A stretch of DNA of 8,459 bases from contig CAZYXG010000067.1 in assembly GCA_964650885.1 (NCBI GenBank), positions 1 to 8,459 on the forward strand. The letters are read 5' to 3'. Positions 1-5,546 of this stretch are shown here, one piece after another. Position 1 is the stretch's first letter, and each line of letters opens with the position of its first letter. Both the position numbers and the translations under genes were made by a program. The notes beneath the pieces are model-generated. The model worked only from the letters and a program-made list of their open reading frames with translations, was not told the origin of the DNA and ran no database searches. The stretch is from JAPLFM01 sp964650885. GTDB lineage: Bacteria > Bacteroidota > Ignavibacteria > Kapaibacteriales > UBA2268.

Positions 1-50
1 TCTAGATTGCTTGTTCTTAGTTCTCGGCTCGATTTCTCGTTTTTTTTCTT

Positions 51-58
51 TAGTTTTG
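51..58 (+). promoter_or_regulatory. Possible Bacteroidetes-type -7 promoter element
   Basis: TAGTTTTG is an exact match to the TAnnTTTG -7 element of Bacteroidetes primary-sigma promoters. It lies 28 bp before the first ATG, which would give a leader of roughly 20 nt. I find no TTTG or TTG at the usual distance upstream, so only half of the bipartite promoter is visible. The rest of positions 1-50 is T-rich with repeated TCTCG words and shows no gene. Confidence 0.3.
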
Positions 59-59
59 T

Positions 60-77
60 ATTGTTGAATTTAACAAT
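60..77. repeat. Inverted repeat just upstream of the first gene
   Basis: ATTGTT (60-65) and AACAAT (72-77) are perfect inverted arms around GAATTT, whose inner AATT is itself self-complementary, so the whole 18 bp is nearly a palindrome. It follows directly on the -7-like element and would cover the expected transcription start, a usual position for a repressor site. No regulator can be assigned. Confidence 0.35.
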
Positions 78-86
78 GGAATTAAA

Positions 87-557
87 ATGTCTGCTATGTA
101 TCCTATGATGCTATCTATCCATTCTGGAATGAGATGGTTAGTATTGATAAGCTTAATTTATACAATTATTCGTGCGTATAGTGGCTTCAATAAAAATCTT
201 GAATATGGTAAATTAGATGGAATTGCCAAGACTGTTACTGTAATAATGGCTCATTTGCAATTAATAATTGGCTTTGGCATTTATTTTATGAGTCCTTTTG
301 TGAAATCAATTCTCCATCCTGTCGTTGGAATAAATCCGTACAACGAGAATTCGATATTCTATGCTTTTATCCACCCAATAGCAATGATTGGCTCTATTGT
401 GGCAATAACAATTGGCTCTGCGAAAGCAAGAAGAATGGAACTGGATAGTGCTAAATTTAGAGTGATTTTAGTTTGGTTTGGAATTGGTTTGTTTTTGGCT
501 TTAGTGCTTATACCTTGGTCGTTTTACCCAATAGTTGGTCGCCCATTTATTAGATAA
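87..557 (+). CDS. Four-helix integral membrane protein, Bacteroidetes 'cytochrome B'-like family
   Basis: This 156-residue protein has four hydrophobic segments (about 16-32, 50-68, 92-111 and 125-142). It resembles small proteins annotated as 'cytochrome B' in Bacteroidetes: an N-terminal His-Ser-Gly-x-Arg-Trp motif (H12 to W17), a His in the second helix (H56), a His at the head of the third (H96), a basic SAKARR loop after it, and a C-terminal Pro-Trp followed by GRPFIR. The histidines could be haem ligands, but that is inference and no electron-transfer role is proven for the family. Met4 is an alternative start that fits relatives better in length. The GGA seven bases before Met1 favours position 87. 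The stop is 3 bp from the next start, so the two membrane proteins are probably co-transcribed. Confidence 0.75.
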   Translation: MSAMYPMMLSIHSGMRWLVLISLIYTIIRAYSGFNKNLEYGKLDGIAKTVTVIMAHLQLIIGFGIYFMSPFVKSILHPVVGINPYNENSIFYAFIHPIAMIGSIVAITIGSAKARRMELDSAKFRVILVWFGIGLFLALVLIPWSFYPIVGRPFIR

Positions 558-560
558 AAT

Positions 561-866
561 ATGAACTTACTCGCAACAACTCTGGGACGATTTAGAATAA
601 TCGCTTTTATTGAAGGTGTTTCTTTTGTGGTTTTGCTATTTATAGCTATGCCGCTGAAATACATGATGGGAATGCCTGAAGCAGTCCGAATAATTGGTAT
701 GGCACACGGCATACTATTTGTGCTGTTTATGTTTTTGCTTTTGCAAGCATCAATCGAACATAGCTGGAAATTCAAAAAAATAGCTCTACTTTTCTTGCTT
801 TCAATAGTCCCATTCGGTACATTTTGGGCAGAAAAGAAGATACTTAGTCAAGAAATAGATAGCTAA
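561..866 (+). CDS. DUF3817 family integral membrane protein
   Basis: This 101-residue protein matches the DUF3817 pattern. It opens with an Arg-x-x-Ala-x-x-Glu-Gly-Val-Ser stretch (R12 to S21, E18 and G19 typical). A hydrophobic helix then ends in PLKY, followed by the Ala-His-Gly helix (A48-G50 within about 44-62). The third helix (about 73-90) closes with Pro-Phe-Gly-Thr-Phe, P84 to F88, before a charged tail. Three TM segments are expected. The biochemical function of the family is unknown. The gene begins 3 bp after the preceding membrane protein and so probably shares its transcript and its translation. Length is normal for the family and nothing looks broken. Confidence 0.85.
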   Translation: MNLLATTLGRFRIIAFIEGVSFVVLLFIAMPLKYMMGMPEAVRIIGMAHGILFVLFMFLLLQASIEHSWKFKKIALLFLLSIVPFGTFWAEKKILSQEIDS

Positions 867-916
867 TCAAAACTTTAATTATTGATTTACGTTTTAAATT
901 AAAAAAAGAGAATATA

Positions 917-1576
917 ATGTCGTCACGACCAACCTTAATTACAGATGAAATCTACGAATACTTAGTGAAACGCTTTAATGTGGAAGATGAGTATTTGAAG
1001 AATTTGAAGAAAAATGCTCTTGCCTATGGCATACCTGAAATATGTATTTCGCCTGAACAGGGTAAGTTCTTACAGTTTTATTTGAAGTCAATTAATGCTA
1101 AGTATGTTTTAGAAATTGGTTCTCTTTTTGGCTATTCTGCGGTGGTGATGGCGGAAGCTTTGCCTGAGGACGGAAAAGTGATTTGCTTGGAAGTATTCAA
1201 AAAGAATTCTGATTTCATTTCTGAAAGTATAAAAGGCAGTAAGTATGAGAATAAAATCGAGGTAATCAATGGCGATGCTTCGGATTTCTTGAAAACTTAC
1301 ACACCAGAATTTGAATTTGATTTCGTTTTTATAGATGCAGATAAAGGGAATTATTCAAACTATATGAATTTGACTACTCCAATGCTGAGAAAGGGTGGAA
1401 TCCTTTGTGCGGATAATGCATTGGCATTTGGACATGTTGCAGATGTGAATCCTAAAAATGAACCAGGAAACGTGCGGGCAATCCAAGCATTTAACGAGAA
1501 TTTACTTTCAAATCCGCAGTACTTTAGTACTTTAGTAACTATGGGCGATGGTATGGCAATGGGTATTAAACTTTGA
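917..1576 (+). CDS. Metal-dependent class I O-methyltransferase (Methyltransf_3 / COMT-like)
   Basis: This 219-residue cytosolic enzyme should transfer methyl from SAM to a hydroxyl of a small aromatic or similar acceptor. The sequence shows motif I (VLEIGSLFGYSA, residues 64-75), an acidic residue after strand 2 (E92) for the SAM ribose, the Asp-Ala-Asp-Lys motif (D140-K143) and Asp-Asn at 166-167. In COMT-like enzymes D140, D166 and N167 form the divalent-metal site, and all three are present. The acceptor cannot be read from sequence. The ATG is preceded by AAAAAAAGAGAA, a weak ribosome site. A 50-bp AT-rich gap separates it from the previous gene. Its stop codon overlaps the start of the VWA-OmpA lipoprotein gene, which implies translational coupling although the two proteins have no obvious shared pathway. 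Confidence 0.9.
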   Translation: MSSRPTLITDEIYEYLVKRFNVEDEYLKNLKKNALAYGIPEICISPEQGKFLQFYLKSINAKYVLEIGSLFGYSAVVMAEALPEDGKVICLEVFKKNSDFISESIKGSKYENKIEVINGDASDFLKTYTPEFEFDFVFIDADKGNYSNYMNLTTPMLRKGGILCADNALAFGHVADVNPKNEPGNVRAIQAFNENLLSNPQYFSTLVTMGDGMAMGIKL

Positions 1577-2997
1577 TTCGTAAACTATTTGTCATATTGC
1601 TTTTTGTATTATTTGTTTCTTGCTCTTCCACGAAAAGACCTACGGGTTTTGAAATGCAGAACGAGATTTATGCTACTTTTACATCGCTCGATTCGAGTAA
1701 GAAAATGCCATATTTATCGAGTACAATCCCTATAGATTCGGCGGACCCAAGTAAATTAGCAATAGATGTATTTAGAGCTGAAACAAATAAATATCCTGAT
1801 ACTATTCGAATATATGCGAGAGTGTTCGATTCGTTAGGGCATTTCATTACAAATATAGCTAACCCCTATAATGTTTCTGGAATAAACTATTTCAATAAAA
1901 TAGATGAAAAACTAGGTAAAGTTTATAAAACTCGAACTGAGAATATACCGCAATTTACAGTTCGAGAATTTGGGAAAGGGGATTCAATCCCATACCAAGT
2001 TGTGCTGAATTTAGATTATAGTGGCTCTATGATTAACGTCAAAGATGCTATGGCAGAGGCAACGAATATGTTTATCAATGAAAAGTACCCTTATGACAAT
2101 TTAGCAATAACCACTTTTAATAAGTTTTTCGATGTGAAAGTGCGAATGACAAACAATAAAGAAAATTTATTAAAACTATTCAACGCTAAAAAAGATAGTG
2201 GCTTTAGGGCGATGTCAGCCGTTGGAGATGCTGTTTGGAATTGCTTCGATATGTTTAATGTCGCTGATACGATTGCTCCGAGAGTGTTGGTAGTTTTCTC
2301 CGATGGCGATGACAATTATAGCAAGCATAAAATCGGAGATATCATAAAAAAAGCACAGGATTTTGATGTGCATATTTTTGCAATAGCATTTGGCTATTCC
2401 AAAGATGAAAATCTTAATTATATGGCGAAATATACTGGTGGGAAATTCTACAAAGCCAAGTCCAAAGAAGAGCTTGAAGCAATATTTAAAGAAATATATT
2501 TAAGCTTAAGAAACTATTATTTGATTAAATACAAACCACCAAAATTTTGGGGATTGCATCAAGCATTTATTGATTTTAAGTTGCCAAACAAAGATTCAAG
2601 TTTAGTTTCGAAATACGATTATGATACTGGGGATTTGTTCCCTTGGGATGATATTGAAAAATCATTCACAAGACCAATATTATTTGAATTTAATAAAGCG
2701 GATTTGATGACAGAGTCCGAATCAATAGTTGATGAAATTGTTGATGCAATGATGTCCAAACCTTCTATTAGAATTGAAGTGCAGGGGCATACTGATAATA
2801 TTGGTACTGCTGAATTCAATCAAACATTATCTGAAAAAAGAGCAGAAGCTGTGATGACAGCAATATTAAAACGTGGCATAGAAAAAGAAAGATTGCGTTC
2901 ACGTGGATTTGGTTTTTCCCAACCAGTAGCACCAAACACAACTGATGAAGGCAGAGCTAAAAACAGAAGAACTGTATTTAAAGTTTTGATGAAATAG
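1573..2997 (+). CDS. Outer-membrane lipoprotein with VWA domain and C-terminal OmpA peptidoglycan-binding domain
   Basis: This 474-residue protein starts with a lipoprotein signal: MIRK, a hydrophobic core, then FVS-Cys17, the predicted lipidated cysteine. Residues about 25-130 are unassigned. A VWA domain spans about 140-315, with MIDAS residues D148-x-S150-x-S152 and D244 in SDGDD. The usual MIDAS threonine seems to be replaced by S215. An OmpA-like domain spans about 368-474, with GHTDN (D408), LSEKRA (R423) and the closing GRAKNRR. D408 and R423 correspond to the diaminopimelate-binding pair in OmpA. The protein is therefore likely anchored to both membrane and cell wall and may bind a partner through its VWA domain. 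The start codon is TTG: an in-frame TAA lies at 1567-1569, and no ATG exists early enough to keep the signal peptide. TTGA overlaps the upstream stop by 4 bp. Confidence 0.88.
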   Translation: MIRKLFVILLFVLFVSCSSTKRPTGFEMQNEIYATFTSLDSSKKMPYLSSTIPIDSADPSKLAIDVFRAETNKYPDTIRIYARVFDSLGHFITNIANPYNVSGINYFNKIDEKLGKVYKTRTENIPQFTVREFGKGDSIPYQVVLNLDYSGSMINVKDAMAEATNMFINEKYPYDNLAITTFNKFFDVKVRMTNNKENLLKLFNAKKDSGFRAMSAVGDAVWNCFDMFNVADTIAPRVLVVFSDGDDNYSKHKIGDIIKKAQDFDVHIFAIAFGYSKDENLNYMAKYTGGKFYKAKSKEELEAIFKEIYLSLRNYYLIKYKPPKFWGLHQAFIDFKLPNKDSSLVSKYDYDTGDLFPWDDIEKSFTRPILFEFNKADLMTESESIVDEIVDAMMSKPSIRIEVQGHTDNIGTAEFNQTLSEKRAEAVMTAILKRGIEKERLRSRGFGFSQPVAPNTTDEGRAKNRRTVFKVLMK

Positions 2998-3006
2998 AGA
3001 GAGGGG

Positions 3007-3636
3007 AATCAATTAATGGAATATAAAGAAAAAGTTGAGCATTGGGATAATATTTATTCTACTAAAAAATTTGAGGAAGTTAGCTGGTTTGAACTAGTAC
3101 CAAAACTTTCATTGGATGTAGTTTCTAAATATTGTGCAGATAAAACTGCTGATATTATTGATGTTGGAGGTGGAGTTAGCTATTTAAGTGAGTACTTGTT
3201 GGACTCAGGATATAGTAAGATTACAGTGCTGGATATATCAAAGAATGCAATAGAAACTACGAAAAATAGACTTGGAGCGAAGTCCAGCAAAATTAATTGG
3301 ATTAAAGCTGATGCATCCGATTTTCAAACAGATTTATATTTCGACTTTTGGCACGATAGAGCTGCATTTCATTTTTTGAATAATGAAAAAGATATTTCAA
3401 ACTACATTGAAATGACTAATAAGTATATTAAAGTTAATGGATATTTAGTTATTGGTGCATTTTCAGAGCAAGGGCCAACTAAGTGTAGTGGAATTGAAAT
3501 TACTCAATATTCAAAAGAAAAATTAGTTAATCATTTTGAAAGCAAATTTGATTTAGTAGATTGTTTTAATCAAGACCATACAACCCCTTCTGGTGCTAAT
3601 CAGAATTTTATTTACTGTATTTTTAAGAAACATTAA
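3007..3636 (+). promoter_or_regulatory. Translation start context of the second methyltransferase (see CDS at 3016)
   Basis: The ribosome site AGAGAGGGGA (about 2997-3006) ends 9 nt before the ATG at 3016. It is the clearest purine-rich site on the left half of the window and supports ATG 3016 as the true start. It immediately follows the TAG stop (2995-2997) of the lipoprotein gene. Confidence 0.5.
3016..3636 (+). CDS. Class I SAM-dependent methyltransferase
   Basis: This 206-residue protein has a Rossmann methyltransferase fold. Motif I is IIDVGGGVSYLSEYLL (residues 47-62), with the strand-2 acidic D73 in VLDIS. The motif-II region is KADASDF (98-103), followed by the family signature WHDRAAFHF (112-120). 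Further conserved-looking stretches are GPTKCSGIEITQYS (153-166) and the C-terminal HTTPSGANQNFIYCIF. This signature set belongs to a widespread bacterial family usually annotated only as a SAM-dependent methyltransferase. The substrate is not known to me. It starts 18 bp after the VWA-OmpA stop and probably shares that transcript. It ends 98 bp before the scaffold gap. Length and motifs are intact. Confidence 0.85.
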   Translation: MEYKEKVEHWDNIYSTKKFEEVSWFELVPKLSLDVVSKYCADKTADIIDVGGGVSYLSEYLLDSGYSKITVLDISKNAIETTKNRLGAKSSKINWIKADASDFQTDLYFDFWHDRAAFHFLNNEKDISNYIEMTNKYIKVNGYLVIGAFSEQGPTKCSGIEITQYSKEKLVNHFESKFDLVDCFNQDHTTPSGANQNFIYCIFKKH

Positions 3637-3850
3637 AATATTTATATTTCATATCTTTTTAATACACAATATTTATAATTTTATTTGTTTGCTTATTAGG
3701 ACAATTGATTTCTAATTTAAAGTATATTTTATTTNNNNNNNNNNNNNNNNNNNNNNNNNNNNNNNNNNNNNNNNNNNNNNNNNNNNNNNNNNNNNNNNNN
3801 NNNNNNNNNNNNNNNNNNNNNNNNNNNNNNNNNNATTTTATTTCTTTTCT
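3637..3850. other. Convergent intergenic region containing an assembly gap of 100 Ns (3735-3834)
   Basis: The region separates a + strand methyltransferase gene from a - strand XRE gene. The known 114 bases are very AT-rich and contain no gene, RNA gene or clear terminator. The exactly 100 Ns are the conventional placeholder for a gap of unknown length, so any content here is missing. The 9 bases before the gap (ATTTTATTT, 3726-3734) are identical to the 9 bases after it (3835-3843). This suggests that the two contig ends may in fact overlap. Confidence 0.95.
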
Positions 3851-4051
3851 TTAGTCTTCTTCGCTTAGGTAGAATATTTCTTCTACTTTCTTTTGGAAGT
3901 ATTTCGCTATTTTGAGTGCTAATACTGTTGATGGCACATATTTATTTAGCTCAATTGCATTGATAGTTTGTCTGCTGACACCCACTTGTTTTGCTAAATC
4001 TTCTTGTGTGATTTTCAGTATAGCACGCTCCACTCTCAAATTGTTATCCAT
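3851..4051 (-). CDS. Small XRE/Cro-type helix-turn-helix transcriptional regulator (YozG-like)
   Basis: This 66-residue DNA-binding protein is essentially a lone HTH_3 domain: LRVERAILKITQEDLA (5-20), the turn VGVSRQ, and recognition helix SRQTINAIE (26-34). It ends with a YVPSTVLALKIAKYF helix and the VEEIF element typical of YozG-type regulators. I start it at ATG 4051 rather than TTG 4057. The ribosome site AAGGAA (4059-4064) has its GGA 8 nt from the ATG but only 2 nt from the TTG, and relatives begin with a few residues before LRxER. The ATG overlaps the TAA of the upstream membrane protein by 8 bp (4044-4051), so the two are coupled. In such pairs the regulator commonly controls its own operon. 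Its operator may be among the repeats upstream of 4520 (inference). Confidence 0.88.
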   Translation of the reverse strand: MDNNLRVERAILKITQEDLAKQVGVSRQTINAIELNKYVPSTVLALKIAKYFQKKVEEIFYLSEED

Positions 4052-4520
4052 TGGCAAGTTCCTTCTTTGTTTTGAGTAACAAATAGTTGAAACGGAAAAA
4101 TGCCAGCAACAAGAATGTACACAAATTAACTTCCATTACATAAAGGAAGTCTAATCCATAAATAGTTAGTATTAGTAGCAGCAAAATACCGTAGTTAATG
4201 AATGTAGCCCAAACTAATGATTCTAATCTCAGTTTAGTAATGTATTCATCTTCTTTTTTCTCTTTGGAGAATGTAGCAAGCAATCCTCCAATTATCATTA
4301 GTATTCCAGTCAGTTCGTTGCTAACGTCCTCATTTGCAAAGACGAAAAAATGCTGCTTATTTACTGGTTCGTTCAATGGCATAAAGCTGTCGTATAGTTT
4401 CAGAAAAGGAATTGTTAGCGTCGTGTTTGTAAAGAACAGGATTAGAATTATACTAAAGCCCAATGATAGCAAGGCTATACCAACAGATTTGAATTTGTAC
4501 GGAAAAAGATATTTCACCAT
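4044..4520 (-). CDS. Four-TM membrane protein paired with XRE regulator
   Basis: This 158-residue protein has TM segments at about 12-31, 67-84, 101-121 and 124-147. A polar loop of about 35 residues lies between TM1 and TM2. A charged juxtamembrane stretch, SKEKKEDEYITKLRLES (85-101), precedes TM3 and resembles unnamed Bacteroidetes membrane proteins encoded next to small XRE regulators. No catalytic motif is visible. The start is well supported: AAGGAG (4529-4534) lies 8 nt upstream of the ATG, one of the best ribosome sites in the window. The product may be a signal-receiving partner of the XRE protein or simply the target of its control. Neither can be decided from sequence. Confidence 0.8.
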   Translation of the reverse strand: MVKYLFPYKFKSVGIALLSLGFSIILILFFTNTTLTIPFLKLYDSFMPLNEPVNKQHFFVFANEDVSNELTGILMIIGGLLATFSKEKKEDEYITKLRLESLVWATFINYGILLLLILTIYGLDFLYVMEVNLCTFLLLAFFRFNYLLLKTKKELANG

Positions 4521-4528
4521 TAAATGGT
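4516..4528. repeat. Palindrome over the start codon of the membrane-protein gene
   Basis: ACCATT (4516-4521) and AATGGT (4523-4528) are perfect arms around a single base. The palindrome fills the space between the Shine-Dalgarno sequence (4529-4534) and the first codons. A one-base centre cannot form a tight RNA hairpin, so a DNA operator or mutual pairing of transcripts is more plausible than a translational stem. It could also be chance. Confidence 0.3.
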
Positions 4529-4536
4529 CTCCTTAA

Positions 4537-4564
4537 ATTATAAAATGTAAAATCAACTTTACAA
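4537..4564 (-). promoter_or_regulatory. Possible promoter and overlapping inverted repeat for the membrane-protein/XRE operon
   Basis: On the minus strand TTGTAA (4559-4564) and TATAAT (4537-4542) are separated by 16 bp and resemble sigma-70 -35 and -10 boxes. The dyad TGTAAA-N6-TTTACA (4546-4563) lies within and between them, where a bound repressor would block polymerase. A weakness is that the -10 ends only 16 nt before the ATG, so a start 7 nt downstream would clip the ribosome site. The real promoter may therefore lie further upstream. Confidence 0.3.
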
Positions 4565-4685
4565 ATAAACGACATTGACTACAATATGTTCTGTATATGT
4601 GACAAAAAGTAAAAAATAATTTACAATTGTGTAAGAATTAGCTGATTTGATTATTTAGTTTTTTGAAGCTATTAGACATAAAATA

Positions 4686-4768
4686 ACGTGGGATAAAATA
4701 TTTCATGTTTTCCGAAAGTGGGATAAAATATCCCACGTTTTAAGAACGTGTACCAAAATGTCCCACGT
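4686..4768. repeat. Three 23-nt dyad repeats at an exact 30-bp period
   Basis: Units lie at 4686-4708, 4716-4738 and 4746-4768. Each has 10-nt arms around a central AAA. The shared pattern is left arm ACGTGGGAYA and right arm TRTCCCACGT. Unit 2 is the most perfect: GTGGGATA/TATCCCAC pairs completely and only the outer bases mismatch. In unit 1 the right arm is TATTTCATGT and still pairs throughout on the + strand RNA if three G-U pairs are allowed. Unit 3 keeps ACGTG and CCCACGT but its left arm has drifted (ACGTGTACCA). The 7-nt spacers are TTTCCGA and TTTAAGA. Three dyads on the same helical face, about three turns apart, suggest an operator array. A stem-loop RNA element is the alternative. 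I recognise no known family. Confidence 0.85.
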
Positions 4769-4875
4769 CCAAAATCTTTGTAAGTAATTGGTAAAAATAA
4801 TAATTATAGTGCAATTTGTGAAAACAGGTAAAATTTAAAATTGCAAAAAAATATTTTAAAATTTAAAAAGTATAG

Positions 4876-5538
4876 TTAGACACCTCGAGTGCTTGGCTCC
4901 CAAATATACTTATGAAGTTGGAGTTGCATTCTTGCAGGCAAGTTTTTTTCAAGAATCCAATTTGCTAATTCAATAGGTTCAACCACCCCAAAAACTGGAG
5001 AGAAAAGTACGTTTTCAGTTTTCTTGAATAGATTGTGTTTTTCAATTACATCTAAAGCGAAATCAAAATCGCCTTTGCTGGAAATTACAAATTTAACTTC
5101 GTCTTTAGCTTCAATTAAATCCAAGTTCTCATATTTATTTTTCTTTGCCATTTTAGAATCAGGACACTTGATATCCAAAATGCAAACAGCTCTTTTATCT
5201 ACCTTCGCAATATCTTGCTGGCCGTTTGTTTCTATCACTACTTCATAGCCCTTATCGCAAGCTTCGGATATAAATTCAGAAATATATTCTTGCTCAAGAG
5301 GTTCACCCCCAGTAAGCATAAGGAATTTGCAATCGTATTTTGCGATATTAGCGAATATTTCATCGGCAGTCATTAGGTTCGCAATTTCTTTACGCTCTAA
5401 GGCATAAGGAGTGTCGCACCAAACGCAACGCAAGAGACAGCCCTGGAAACGCAAGAATATACAAGGTTTGCCAATACGTGAGCCTTCGCCTTGAATAGAA
5501 TAGAATATTTCGTTAACGTTAAATTTATGGTCTTTCAT
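4876..5538 (-). CDS. queE: 7-carboxy-7-deazaguanine synthase QueE (radical SAM)
   Basis: This 220-residue radical SAM enzyme converts 6-carboxy-5,6,7,8-tetrahydropterin to 7-carboxy-7-deazaguanine, the third step of queuosine (preQ0) biosynthesis. The N-terminus NEIFYSIQGEGSRIGKP (9-25) is typical of QueE. The 4Fe-4S cysteines are C34, C38 and C41 in CX3CX2C, followed by WCDT. The SAM-binding TGGEP is at 76-80, ETNG near 103-106, and the C-terminus RMQLQLHKYIWEPSTRGV matches family members. Length is normal. The gene starts 8 bp after the rlmD stop with no clear Shine-Dalgarno sequence, so it is probably translated by coupling. No queC, queD or queF is in the window. Downstream is the 355-bp region with the dyad array. 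Confidence 0.95.
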   Translation of the reverse strand: MKDHKFNVNEIFYSIQGEGSRIGKPCIFLRFQGCLLRCVWCDTPYALERKEIANLMTADEIFANIAKYDCKFLMLTGGEPLEQEYISEFISEACDKGYEVVIETNGQQDIAKVDKRAVCILDIKCPDSKMAKKNKYENLDLIEAKDEVKFVISSKGDFDFALDVIEKHNLFKKTENVLFSPVFGVVEPIELANWILEKNLPARMQLQLHKYIWEPSTRGV

Positions 5539-5546
5539 TTGCTGAT

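Larger units (their letters stand above)
4521..4875. other. 355-bp gene-free region between queE and the membrane-protein/XRE operon
   Basis: This region is downstream of queE and upstream of the membrane-protein gene, both on the minus strand. It contains no convincing ORF, tRNA or CRISPR. From left to right it holds the candidate promoter and dyad (4537-4564), a second dyad TTACA-ATTG-TGTAA (4621-4634), the three-unit 30-bp-period array (4686-4768), and a GCAATTT/AAATTGC inverted repeat (4811-4817, 4838-4844). The last 40 bases before the queE stop are almost pure A/T. Confidence 0.7.

Noticed and set aside
4052..4057. TTG at 4057 as start of the XRE gene
   Set aside because: The Shine-Dalgarno GGA would be only 2 nt away. 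ATG 4051 has 8 nt spacing and matches the family N-terminus.
3851..4520. Toxin-antitoxin pair
   Set aside because: The membrane protein has four TM segments and no toxin-like features. XRE/membrane pairs of this type are common and not known to me as toxin-antitoxin systems.
4198..4536. Plus-strand reading frame opposite the membrane-protein gene, and the other frames inside rlmD, queE and the lipoprotein gene
   Set aside because: They lie antisense to well-supported genes, show no family features and have low-complexity or serine-rich translations typical of shadow frames.
4686..4768. CRISPR array or dif site
   Set aside because: There are only three dyadic units with near-identical 7-nt spacers and no cas gene, so it is not CRISPR. 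The arm-AAA-arm layout lacks the 6-8 bp centre of dif.
4811..4844. GCAATTT/AAATTGC inverted repeat as a terminator for queE
   Set aside because: The stem is 7 bp with a 20-nt loop. In the minus direction the T-run comes before the stem rather than after it, so it does not fit an intrinsic terminator.
4521..4875. preQ1 riboswitch connected with queE
   Set aside because: The region is downstream of queE, and no preQ1 aptamer pattern (short C-rich stem with A-rich tail) is visible.
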